Assembly (NCBI RefSeq): GCF_900101465.1
Contig: NZ_FMZM01000001.1
Span: 434,001-498,000 of the forward strand
Origin: Nocardioides lianchengensis
GTDB taxonomy: Bacteria; Actinomycetota; Actinomycetes; Propionibacteriales; Nocardioidaceae
DNA: 64,000 nt
Direction of reading: 5' to 3'
Under the pieces are notes generated by a model, which was not told where the DNA came from, did not search any database, and saw only the letters and a program-made list of their open reading frames with translations. The translations under genes and the position numbers were made by a program. This document shows positions 54,927-62,776 of this stretch, piece by piece. Numbering within the stretch: the stretch's first letter is position 1; every line of letters begins with the position of its first letter.

Positions 54927-56678
54927 TCAGCGCAGGCGGACCTGGAAGGCCAGCCGCGTGGCCGGCGACCAGCCCGCGGAGTTCTGCGCGGTCACGGTCA
55001 CCACGTGGCGGCCGTTGCGCAGCTTCGCGCGCGCCACGGCGAGCGAGCGCTGGTTGGCGCGGACCGTGCGGTTGACCAGCACCTTGTTGCCGCGCTTGAC
55101 CACGATCCGGTAGGCCCGGACCGGCGCACCGCCGGTGACCCGGGGGGCCGACCAGCGGATGGTACGGCGGGCCGCGGTGCGGCTCCCGGAGACCTTGATC
55201 GCGCCGACCCGGCCCGGTGCCTTGGTCGCGGGGACCGTCGGGGTCGGGTTCGGGGTCGGGTTGGGGGTCGGGTTCGGCGTGGGCTCCGTGGTCGGGTCGG
55301 TCGGCTCCGGGACGATCGGCGCACCGCTGGCGTCGGTGGTGCGGACCGTCTTGGTGCCGTCGGCCTTCTTGGTGATGACGACGCCGTCGTGGAACTTGCC
55401 GTCGGCGGTGCGGGCCTCGTAGCGGATCTTGTCGCCGTCGACGTCGATCAGCTGGTAGAGCTGGTTGAACTCGGAGGCCTTCTCGAGCTGGGCGCCGTTG
55501 CCGGTCCAGTTCTCGCCGGCGTTGAGCTCGTACATCTTCTGGCCGGAGACCGAGACGACGTACACGGTGCCGTGGTGGACGCCCGAGACGCCGGACGAGG
55601 CGTTCGTCATGTTGCCGCGACCGTAGGTGTGGTCGTGGCCCTGGAGGACCAGGTCGACCCCGTGCTTCTCGAAGATCGGGTTCCAGAGGTTGCGGACCAC
55701 CTGGTTGTCGCGGGTGCTCGTCATGGCGAAGACCGGGTGGTGGAACGTGACGACGCTCCACTTGCCCGGGTTCTCCTCCAGGGCGGCGTCGAGGAACGCG
55801 GCCTGCGCCTGCATGGCCGCGGTGTCGCCGCTGGGGTTGGAGTTCAGGGCCACGAAGCGCACGCCCTGGTAGTCGGTGTAGTACGCCGTCTCCGGGTGGG
55901 CCGCGTCGAGGGCCGTGGGGCCGTTCTTCGGGAACTCGAACTGCTTGTCCCAGTACTTCGCCAGCGCGCCGCTCTGGTACTCGTGGTTGCCGGGCACCGC
56001 GATGCTGTTCACGCCGCCGTTGATCCAGCCGGCGGCGTCGAACCACTCGCCCCACTCGTTGTCGCGGTTCGCGACGTCGACCAGGTCACCGGCGTGCACG
56101 ATCAGATCGGCCTGCGGGCGGTCGGAGAAGGCGCGCCGGAAGACGCGCGAGACGTGCTCGTGGACGTAGTTCTGCGCGTCGCCGTAGTAGATGAACGAGA
56201 ACGGGTCGGCCTTGTCGGAGGCCGTCTCGAACTCGTACCAGGCACTCCAGTTGACGCCGTCGCCGACGCGGTAGAGGTACTCGGTGTCGGGCGCGAGGTC
56301 CGCGAAGGTGACGCTGTGGAACTTCACCGGGAAGCCGAGGTCGGCCTGGATGGCCTCGACGGCGGGCGCGTTGATGGTCAGCGCCGCGCTCTCGAAGTCG
56401 GGGCCGGGGGCCATCGGGGCGATCTGGGCCTGGGCCGTCGAGACCTCGCTGCTGGTGCGCCAGGTGACGGACTGCGACGTGGCGGGGGTCGCCGTGGGCG
56501 TCAGGATGACGCGGTCGGGCAGAGCCGACGGAGCGTGCCGCTCGGCGTCGGGGTAGAGCACGGGGCCGTCGCTGGTCGCCTGGGTGGCGAGGCCGACGCT
56601 GAGGGCGCCGACGCCCACGACGGCGGCGGTGACCTGGGCCGCGAGCCGCTTGCCGGGCTGCGGTCGAGGGAGCTTCAT
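54927..56678 (-). CDS. Secreted purple-acid-phosphatase-like metallophosphoesterase
   Basis: 583 residues. N-terminal signal/anchor, then a purple-acid-phosphatase fibronectin-like N domain (about 45-150, VTWRTSSEVSTAQAQI), metallophosphoesterase core with FIYYGDAQ, HAGDLVD, GNHEY, TFHHPVF and QGHDHTYGRG, a Thr-Pro-Asn-Pro linker near 470-490, and a C-terminal fibronectin type III-like domain. The signature residues of dimetal phosphatases are complete. It probably scavenges phosphate outside the cell; no Pho box was identified. Confidence 0.88.
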   Translation of the reverse strand: MKLPRPQPGKRLAAQVTAAVVGVGALSVGLATQATSDGPVLYPDAERHAPSALPDRVILTPTATPATSQSVTWRTSSEVSTAQAQIAPMAPGPDFESAALTINAPAVEAIQADLGFPVKFHSVTFADLAPDTEYLYRVGDGVNWSAWYEFETASDKADPFSFIYYGDAQNYVHEHVSRVFRRAFSDRPQADLIVHAGDLVDVANRDNEWGEWFDAAGWINGGVNSIAVPGNHEYQSGALAKYWDKQFEFPKNGPTALDAAHPETAYYTDYQGVRFVALNSNPSGDTAAMQAQAAFLDAALEENPGKWSVVTFHHPVFAMTSTRDNQVVRNLWNPIFEKHGVDLVLQGHDHTYGRGNMTNASSGVSGVHHGTVYVVSVSGQKMYELNAGENWTGNGAQLEKASEFNQLYQLIDVDGDKIRYEARTADGKFHDGVVITKKADGTKTVRTTDASGAPIVPEPTDPTTEPTPNPTPNPTPNPTPTVPATKAPGRVGAIKVSGSRTAARRTIRWSAPRVTGGAPVRAYRIVVKRGNKVLVNRTVRANQRSLAVARAKLRNGRHVVTVTAQNSAGWSPATRLAFQVRLR

Positions 56679-56853
56679 GAAGGGGGTTTCCTTCCCGATC
56701 GAGAGGGGGGTTGATCCGTGTCAACCTGTCGAGACGGGCTGAATGGTCGGGGCCGTCCGGCCACCAGCAGGTAAAGAGATTCCGAACTTCGGGCGCTGGA
56801 TCGAGCCGCCCCAGGTGTTCACCTCGACGTCGCCCGACGGTCGCCCATGGCTC

Positions 56854-56884
56854 GCATGACACGGCCCTCGGGCCCGTGTCATGC
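56854..56884 (+). promoter_or_regulatory. Leader hairpin before the NicO operon
   Basis: Perfect 11-bp inverted repeat GCATGACACGG (56854-56864) and CCGTGTCATGC (56874-56884), five bases before GTG 56889. Its position argues that the protein starts at 56889 rather than ATG 56847 or 56856. It could be an attenuator or a binding site; function is inference. Confidence 0.5.
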
Positions 56885-56888
56885 GGGG

Positions 56889-57536
56889 GTGCTCGACTCT
56901 CGAACCCGTCGCCCACTCGGCGCCGTCCTGCTCTCCGCCCAGTTCCTGGCCCTCGCGGCGGGAGGCCCGCTGCTGGCGACGCCCCCGGCCGCGGCCCACC
57001 CGTTCGGTCCGCCGTTGACCGCGCACCTGGTGCCCGACGACCGGCGTCCCACGCTGCTCTGGCACGGTGCCGAGGACGACTGGGTGGCCCTCGGCGAGGC
57101 GCTCGGCGTCTTCGCCGAGCCGGACGCCGAGCGGACCGGTGCCGAGCTGCTCACCGACTCCTCGGACGTGCGGGGCTACCTGGCCGAGAGCGTGCGGCTG
57201 CGCCAGGGCGACGCGGACTGCCGGAGCATCGCGGATCCGGGCGCCGACGTCGTCGAGAACGGCATGACCATCACCTTCGACTGTCCGCTGCCGCCGTCGG
57301 AGGACGAGCAGGTCGAGCTCACCCTGGAGCCGATGATCGACCTCAACCCGGCGTACCGCACGGTTCTGACCGTCGAGGGCTCGGACACCAAGACCCTGTT
57401 CACGGGCGACGAGCCGACGCAGGCCGTCTCCGTCGCGGGGGGCGGTGTCGCGACGGCGGCGGTCGCACTCGGGGGCGGGACGCTCGTGGTCGCGGCCGGC
57501 GCCGGGTGGTTCCTGCTGCGCCGGAGGAGGTCCTGA
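56889..57536 (+). CDS. Secreted, C-terminally anchored protein linked to a NicO transporter
   Basis: 215 residues from GTG 56889: signal peptide (RRPLGAVLLSAQFLALAAGGPLLATPPAAA), an extracellular domain beginning HPFGPPLTAHLVPDDRRPTLLWHG, and a C-terminal helix (VATAAVALGGGTLVVAAGAGWFLL) with an RRRRS tail. His and Asp/Glu richness could bind metal. Its stop overlaps the transporter start by one base (TGATG), and GGAGGAGG sits just before it, so it is probably an accessory to metal transport. Confidence 0.7.
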   Translation: MLDSRTRRPLGAVLLSAQFLALAAGGPLLATPPAAAHPFGPPLTAHLVPDDRRPTLLWHGAEDDWVALGEALGVFAEPDAERTGAELLTDSSDVRGYLAESVRLRQGDADCRSIADPGADVVENGMTITFDCPLPPSEDEQVELTLEPMIDLNPAYRTVLTVEGSDTKTLFTGDEPTQAVSVAGGGVATAAVALGGGTLVVAAGAGWFLLRRRRS

Positions 57537-58369
57537 TGGACGGCGCCAGCGGAGTCGAGGGCACCTTGGTCCGGATGTTCGACTCGGGCGGCTACCAGTT
57601 GCTCGCCGCGCTGCTGGCCCTCGGTGTGGGCGCGCTGCACGCCGTGGCGCCCGGGCACGGGAAGAGCATCACCGCGGCCTACCTGGTGGGCGCGCGCGGC
57701 ACCTACCGCGACGCCGCGGGGCTGGGCCTCGTGGTGGCCGCGATGCACAGCTTCTCCGCGGTGATCCTGGCCTCGGCCTGGGTGGCCGTCGACGGCTTCG
57801 CCGGGCTGGGCGCCGAGAACGTCACCGGCGTGCTGCAGCTGGTGGCCGGCCTGGTGGTCGTCGGCGTCGGCGTCGGTCTGGTCCGTCGTCGGCGCAGCGG
57901 GGACGGGCACGGCCACGGGCACGGGCACGGCCACGGCCACGGGCACGGGCACGGCCACGGCCACGGGCACGGGCACGGCCACGGCCACGAGCTCGGGCAG
58001 GTGAGCGTCCTCGAGGCCGTCGAGCAGGAGGGAAGCCCGTCGCCGTGGAGCCGCCGGGGGATGCTCGCGCTGGGCCTCTCCGGCGGCCTGGTGCCGTCGC
58101 CGACGGTCTTCCTGATCCTGGTCACCGGCCTGCTGACCGGCCGGACGGCGTTCGCGGTCGTCCTGGTGCTGCTGTTCGGGATCGGGATGGCCGTCACCCT
58201 GACCCTGGTCGGGGCGGTGACCATCCGCGGCGTCCAGCTGGCGGGTCGGGTGTCCCGGACCTCGGTCGCCCTGGAGCGTGCCCACGCCGTGCTGCCGGTG
58301 GTGGCGGCGTGGACGGTCCTCGCGCTGGGGGGCGTGTACGTCGTCCTCGCGGTCCTGGCCCTGCGCTGA
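57536..58369 (+). CDS. NicO-family nickel/cobalt transporter with (Gly-His)14 loop
   Basis: 277 residues, about six membrane helices. The motif HAVAPGHGKSITAAYLVGARG and the second-half LSGGLVPSPTVFLILVTGLL are NicO/RcnA-family marks (nickel or cobalt export or uptake). Between helices 3 and 4 is a (Gly-His)14 cytoplasmic or periplasmic loop, followed by an acidic stretch. It probably buffers or senses metal. ATG 57536 overlaps the upstream stop. Confidence 0.85.
   Translation: MDGASGVEGTLVRMFDSGGYQLLAALLALGVGALHAVAPGHGKSITAAYLVGARGTYRDAAGLGLVVAAMHSFSAVILASAWVAVDGFAGLGAENVTGVLQLVAGLVVVGVGVGLVRRRRSGDGHGHGHGHGHGHGHGHGHGHGHGHGHGHELGQVSVLEAVEQEGSPSPWSRRGMLALGLSGGLVPSPTVFLILVTGLLTGRTAFAVVLVLLFGIGMAVTLTLVGAVTIRGVQLAGRVSRTSVALERAHAVLPVVAAWTVLALGGVYVVLAVLALR
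57905..57988 (+). repeat. In-gene minisatellite encoding (Gly-His)14
   Basis: 84 bases of alternating GGG/GGC CAC codons. Gly codons alternate in a block order that repeats every 24 bases (four Gly-His units: two GGG-CAC then two GGC-CAC), in about 3.5 copies. Such a unit can expand or shrink by slipped pairing in steps of four His. Confidence 0.85.
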
Positions 58370-58390
58370 TCGCGCTGCCATGATCCGGTC

Positions 58391-58915
58391 ATGGCGACGT
58401 GGATCGGGTTCCTGCGGGCGATCAACCTGGGGGCGAAGCGCAAGTTCGCGAAGGGCGACATCGCGGCCGCGGTCGAGGGCGCCGGCTTCACCGACGTCGA
58501 GACCTACATCAACACCGGCAACGTCCGGTTCGCCACCACGATGCGCTCGCGGGCGCGGATCGAGGCAGCGCTGGAGCAGGCGTTCCGGGAACGCGCCGGC
58601 TTCGAGGTGCCGACGATCTGCTTCACCCAGGCCGAGCTGCGCGAGGTCGCGGCGCAGGCGGAGTCCTTCGGGCATGACGGCAGGCACTACGTGTCACTGC
58701 TGAAGGAGCCGCCGTCCGCGGCCGCCGTACGGGCGCTGGAGGAGGCGAGCTCGGCCGAGGAGATGGCCAAGGTCGGTGGCCGGGCCGTGCACCTGCTGCT
58801 CGGGGAGAACTACCACGAGGCGCGGCTGACCAATGCGGTCGTGGAGAAGCGGCTCGGGGTCGCCACCAACCGCAACCTGAACGTCATCCGGACGCTGGCG
58901 CAGAAGTGGTGCTGA
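58391..58915 (+). CDS. DUF1697-domain protein
   Basis: 174-residue DUF1697 protein: WIGFLRAINLGAKRKFAKGDIAAAVEGAGFTDVETYINTGNVRF, FTQAELREVAAQ and NVIRTLAQKW end. Widespread in bacteria, function unknown. CATGAT six bases before ATG. Its 3' end overlaps the facing MFS gene by 32 bases. Confidence 0.88.
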   Translation: MATWIGFLRAINLGAKRKFAKGDIAAAVEGAGFTDVETYINTGNVRFATTMRSRARIEAALEQAFRERAGFEVPTICFTQAELREVAAQAESFGHDGRHYVSLLKEPPSAAAVRALEEASSAEEMAKVGGRAVHLLLGENYHEARLTNAVVEKRLGVATNRNLNVIRTLAQKWC

Positions 58916-60128
58916 CCCGGGGCAGGGTGCGCACCGACCGCGAGAACAGCGTCGCCAGCGCGATCACCAGGTAGACGATCCCGGCCACGAGCAGCACTCG
59001 GCGGATGCCGAGCGCCTCGGCGAGCGGGCCGAAGGCCAGCTGGCCGATCGGGATCGCCACGAACGAGCCGAGCATGTCGTAGGAGTAGACGCGCGAGAGC
59101 ATGTCGATCGGCACGTGCTCCTGCATCGCGAGGTTCCAGCCGAGTCCGAACAGCTCGATGCCCATCCCGGCCAGCACCGCCACCAGCATCACCGGGACGG
59201 TGTGCGGGTAGGCGCCGAGCACGGCGATCGGCAGCCCGAAGACGGCGACGCCGAGCATCCCCCACAGCAGCGGGCGCTGCAGGGTGAACCGCATCATCAG
59301 CAGGGTCATCACGAACAGGCCGACCGCCTCGGCCGACATGATCAGACCCCAACCGTGCTCGCCGATCTCCGAGTCCTTGGCCAGCACCGGCCCCAGCGTG
59401 TTCAGCCCGCCCGCGTGGATGGCGTTGAGGAAGCCGAAGGACAGCACCACGACCCACAGCCAGGTGGTGCTGCGGAAGTAGGTCCAGCCCTCGCGCAGCT
59501 CGACCAGCACGGACGTCGGCTCGGCCGCGGCCGCCCGGGGCGGGATCCTGATCGGCAGGAGCAGGGCCGCCGAGGCGGCCCAGGTAGCGGCGTCGACCGC
59601 GAGCGCCCAGCCGGGACCGGCGGTCACGACCAGGGTGGCCGCGACGCTCGGCCCGAGGATGGCCAGCGCGTTGCGCGACATCGACGCCAGCACGTTGGCA
59701 GGCTGCAGCTGCTCGCGCGGCACCAGCTGGGGCAGCAGCCCGGCGAGGGCGGGCAGGCTGGCCGCCGAGACGGTGCCGTTGAAGGCCGACAGGACGACGA
59801 AGTGCCACAGCTCCGCGTGCCCGCTCAGCAGGAGTACGGCGAGCGCGCCCTGGCTCAGCGCCGACAGCACGTTGGAGCCCTGGATGACCAGCGTGCGGCC
59901 GAGCCGGTCGGCGATCACGCCCCCGGCCAGCACGAAGACCACCATCGGGATGCTGTGCGCCGCCAGCACCAGGCCCAGGTCGCCGGGGGAGTCGCTGATC
60001 TCGAGCACCGCGAAGGCGAGCGCGACCGGCGCCATCGTCGTCCCGCACAGGTTCACCAGGCGGGAGAGGAAGTACCACCGGAAGTTGTGCTCGCGCAGCG
60101 GCGCCAGCGCCCTCACGTCGCGTCCCAC
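58884..60128 (-). CDS. MFS exporter (EntS/MFS_3-like)
   Basis: 414-residue transporter with 12 predicted helices, of the enterobactin-exporter/MFS_3 group: FRWYFLSRLVNLCGTTMAPVALAFAVLEISDSPGDLGLVLAAHSIPMVVFVLAGGVIADRLGRTLVI includes motif A (GGVIADRLGR). GTG start with GGGGAGG eight bases upstream. Substrate unknown; no siderophore genes adjoin it. Confidence 0.88.
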   Translation of the reverse strand: MGRDVRALAPLREHNFRWYFLSRLVNLCGTTMAPVALAFAVLEISDSPGDLGLVLAAHSIPMVVFVLAGGVIADRLGRTLVIQGSNVLSALSQGALAVLLLSGHAELWHFVVLSAFNGTVSAASLPALAGLLPQLVPREQLQPANVLASMSRNALAILGPSVAATLVVTAGPGWALAVDAATWAASAALLLPIRIPPRAAAAEPTSVLVELREGWTYFRSTTWLWVVVLSFGFLNAIHAGGLNTLGPVLAKDSEIGEHGWGLIMSAEAVGLFVMTLLMMRFTLQRPLLWGMLGVAVFGLPIAVLGAYPHTVPVMLVAVLAGMGIELFGLGWNLAMQEHVPIDMLSRVYSYDMLGSFVAIPIGQLAFGPLAEALGIRRVLLVAGIVYLVIALATLFSRSVRTLPRVSTTSAPASG

Positions 60129-60181
60129 GCGGTCGCCTCCCCGAAGTCCCGGGGAGTCTAGGGGGCGAGCTCCGGAGCAGC

Positions 60182-60261
60182 GGGCGCTCCCTGGGGGCGA
60201 ACAGGTTGTGGGGGCGGCCCTCCGGGGGGATCGACGTCCCGTTCGCCCCCGGGGAGTGCCC
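60182..60261. repeat. Inverted repeat with 21-base arms
   Basis: GGGCGCTCCCTGGGGGCGAAC (60182-60202) pairs with GTTCGCCCCCGGGGAGTGCCC (60241-60261) with about two mismatches; 38 bases lie between, themselves G/C-run rich. It is just beyond the enoyl-CoA hydratase stop (60267) and upstream of the MFS gene. Terminator or regulatory element. Confidence 0.6.
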
Positions 60262-60266
60262 CTCGG

Positions 60267-61028
60267 CTAGCGTCCCCGGAAGGTCGGCCGGCGACGCTCC
60301 ATGAACGCGGCGACGCCCTCGGCGACGTCGGCGGTGCGGAACAGCAGCTCCTGCCCGGCCTGCTCCCGGTCGAGGGCGGCCTCCAGGCCGGCCAGGGTGG
60401 CGGCGTTCACGGCGCGCTTGGTGGCGGCGTAGGACAGCGGGGGACCGGCGGCGAGCCGGCCGGCGACCCGGTCGACGAGGGCGTCGAAGCCGTCGTCGGG
60501 GGCGAGGTGGGAGACCAGCCCGGCGTCGTACGCCTCGGCGGCGCTGAGCGGCTCGGCCAGCAGGGCCATCCGCATCGCGCGGGCCCGGCCCACCGCGGCG
60601 GCCACGGTCGCCGACGACCCGCCGTCGGGCATCAGCCCGACTCGGGTGAAGGCCAGCAGGAACGACGCGGACGGACCGGCGACCTGGAGGTCGGCGGCCA
60701 GGGCGAGCGAGCAGCCGATGCCCGCGGCCACGCCGTCGACCGCCGCCAGCACCGGCTTGTCGCAGGCCACGACGGCCCGGACCATCCGGTTGGCGGTCGG
60801 CATGGTGTCGGCGTCGAAGCCCCCGCCGCCGGAGATGTCGGCCCCCGCCGAGAACGCCGGTCCGGCGCCGCTCAGCACGACCACGCGCACGTCGTCGCGG
60901 TGGTGGGCCGCCTCCAGCTCCGAGGCGAAGCCCAGGGCCATCTCGGTCGAGAAGGCGTTGAACACCTCCGGCCGGTTCAGGCGCATCCGCAGGACTCCGT
61001 CGGCGAGCTCGACCTCGAGGTCAGGCAA
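60267..61028 (-). CDS. Enoyl-CoA hydratase/isomerase family protein
   Basis: 253-residue crotonase-fold protein: LRMRLNRPEVFNAFSTEM, FSAGADISGGGG and DGVAAGIGCSLALAADLQVA (oxyanion hole). The usual second catalytic Glu region reads VGLMPDGGSS with Asp. Start is TTG 61028, overlapping the pncA stop by eight bases; rare start, but the reading fits the family N terminus. Confidence 0.85.
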   Translation of the reverse strand: MPDLEVELADGVLRMRLNRPEVFNAFSTEMALGFASELEAAHHRDDVRVVVLSGAGPAFSAGADISGGGGFDADTMPTANRMVRAVVACDKPVLAAVDGVAAGIGCSLALAADLQVAGPSASFLLAFTRVGLMPDGGSSATVAAAVGRARAMRMALLAEPLSAAEAYDAGLVSHLAPDDGFDALVDRVAGRLAAGPPLSYAATKRAVNAATLAGLEAALDREQAGQELLFRTADVAEGVAAFMERRRPTFRGR

Positions 61029-61596
61029 CGCCGGCCCCGGCGTCGATCATCTCGGTCATCGCGGCCTCGCTGGTCGCGGGCGCGACGCCGGCGCACAGAC
61101 CCGGCAGCAGCCGGACGGCGAACCCCTCGCGCACCGCGTCCAGGACGGTCGCCCGCACGCAGTGGTCGGTCGCGATGCCGCACACGTCCACGTCGCTGAT
61201 GCCGTGGGTCCGCAGCCAGTCGGCCAGGGGTACGCCGTCCGTCGTACGGCCCTCGAAGCCGGAGTACGCCGCCGCGTGCTCGCCCTTGAGGAACACCGCG
61301 TCGAACGGCTGCGGGTCGAGGTTGGGGTGGAACGCCTCGCCGTCGGTGCCGACCCGGCAGTGCACCGGCCAGGAGTCGACGAAGTCGGGCTCCGTCGACC
61401 AGTGGTCGCCCGGGTCGACGTGGTGGTCCTTGGTCGCGACGACGTGCGTGTAGTCGGGAGCGCCCGGCAGCCCCGCCTTCCACTCGTGGACCAGCCGGTT
61501 CACGTCGTGGGCGACCTGGGCCCCGCCCGCGACGGGCAGCGACCCGCCCTCGCAGAAGTCGTTCTGGACGTCGACGACGATCAACGCACGCGTCAT
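61021..61596 (-). CDS. pncA: Nicotinamidase
   Basis: 191-residue isochorismatase-fold nicotinamidase, converting nicotinamide to nicotinate. Catalytic triad D9 (VVDVQNDF), K104 (FLKGEHAAAYSGF) and C146 (ATDHCVRATVLDAVREGF); metal-binding DHHVDPGDHW. Also activates pyrazinamide in mycobacteria. ATGA overlap with the PerM gene upstream. With pncB 1.2 kb upstream it gives an NAD salvage route. Confidence 0.95.
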   Translation of the reverse strand: MTRALIVVDVQNDFCEGGSLPVAGGAQVAHDVNRLVHEWKAGLPGAPDYTHVVATKDHHVDPGDHWSTEPDFVDSWPVHCRVGTDGEAFHPNLDPQPFDAVFLKGEHAAAYSGFEGRTTDGVPLADWLRTHGISDVDVCGIATDHCVRATVLDAVREGFAVRLLPGLCAGVAPATSEAAMTEMIDAGAGVA

Positions 61597-62738
61597 GGCT
61601 CGAGACTAGGGGGTTCGACGCTCGCGGGTTCGACGCTCGGCGTGCTGGCCGCCGTGACCTGCTCGTCGAGGTAGCGCAGCACCACCGCAGCGACGGCCGC
61701 GGCCGGGACGGCCAGGAACGCGCCGACGATGCCGAACAGCGTGCCCCCGAGGGTCACCGAGAGCAGCACCACCACGGGGTGCAGCTGCATGCTCTTGGAC
61801 TGCAGCCACGGGGAGAGCACGTTGCCCTCGATCTGCTGGACGGCCAGCACGATGCCGAGCACGATCAGCGCCCCAGTCGGCCCCTCGGAGACCAGGGCGA
61901 CCAGGACCGCGACGCCGCCGGCGACGAAGGCGCCGACGATCGGGATGAAGCCACCGATGAACGTCAGGATCGCAAGCGGTACGGCGAGCGGCACGCCCAC
62001 GATCAGCAGGCCGGCGCCGATGAGCACCGCGTCGATGAGGCTGACCAGCGCCTGGGTCCGGATGTAGCCGCCGAGGGTGCCCCACGACCGGCCCAGCACC
62101 GCCTCGAGGTGGCCGCCGGCCCGCTCACCGGCGAGCCGGGAGGTCCAGGGCAGGAACTTCCGGCCGTCCTTCAGGAAGAGGAAGGTCAGCACCAGGGTGA
62201 CCACGGTGGTGACCACGGCGTTGGTGGCCGCCCCGACGCCGGTGAGCACCCCGCCCGCGATCTGGTCGCCGCTGCTGGAGATCCGATCCTGGAGCGCCTG
62301 GATCCCCGCGTCGACCTGGTCACGCGTCACGAAGTCGCTCGACTGCACCCAGTCCTGCAGCTTCTGGAGCCCGGCGGTGGCGTCGTCCACGATGTCGCCG
62401 GCCTGCCCGGCCACCAGCGGCGCGAGCGCGAACCCCAGCGCGATCAACGCGGCCAGCGACCCGACCAGCACCGTGGCCGCCGCGAGCGCGGGGGGCAGGC
62501 GCAGGCGCGACTCCAGCGCGCGGGCCGGCGGCTCGAGCACGGTGGTGACGATCAGCGCGAACAGCACCGGCAGCAGGATCGACCAGACCTCGCGGACCAC
62601 CAGGCCGACGAGGACGGCACCGACGAAGACCAGGATCCATCGGCCGCTCCACGTGCTGACCGTGACGAGACCGCGGGAGAGGACCTCCCCGCGGGTCGGG
62701 GTCGCGAGGTCGACCGGCCGGTGCTGGGGACTGTCCAT
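61593..62738 (-). CDS. AI-2E/PerM-family transporter-like membrane protein
   Basis: 381-residue AI-2E family (PerM/UPF0118) membrane protein with about eight helices: N-terminal helices (VGAVLVGLVVREVWSILLPVLFALIVTTVLEPPA), a long cytoplasmic helical part, then GGFIPIVGAFVAGG and QQIEGNVLSPWLQSKSMQLHPVVVLLSV, typical of the family. Some members are Na+/H+ antiporters or AI-2 exporters. Tail repeats SVEP. CAGGCT six bases before ATG 62738. Confidence 0.88.
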   Translation of the reverse strand: MDSPQHRPVDLATPTRGEVLSRGLVTVSTWSGRWILVFVGAVLVGLVVREVWSILLPVLFALIVTTVLEPPARALESRLRLPPALAAATVLVGSLAALIALGFALAPLVAGQAGDIVDDATAGLQKLQDWVQSSDFVTRDQVDAGIQALQDRISSSGDQIAGGVLTGVGAATNAVVTTVVTLVLTFLFLKDGRKFLPWTSRLAGERAGGHLEAVLGRSWGTLGGYIRTQALVSLIDAVLIGAGLLIVGVPLAVPLAILTFIGGFIPIVGAFVAGGVAVLVALVSEGPTGALIVLGIVLAVQQIEGNVLSPWLQSKSMQLHPVVVLLSVTLGGTLFGIVGAFLAVPAAAVAAVVLRYLDEQVTAASTPSVEPASVEPPSLEP

Positions 62739-62776
62739 CGGGCCAGCCTGTCAGTCACCTGTCTGGATGAGCGACC

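Noticed and set aside
57905..57988. CRISPR or satellite of non-coding type
   Set aside because: The repeat is in frame and encodes Gly-His in a transporter loop.
60267..61028. Frameshift at the enoyl-CoA hydratase start (no ATG or GTG)
   Set aside because: The TTG at 61028 gives a full-length N terminus and overlaps pncA in the usual coupled way.
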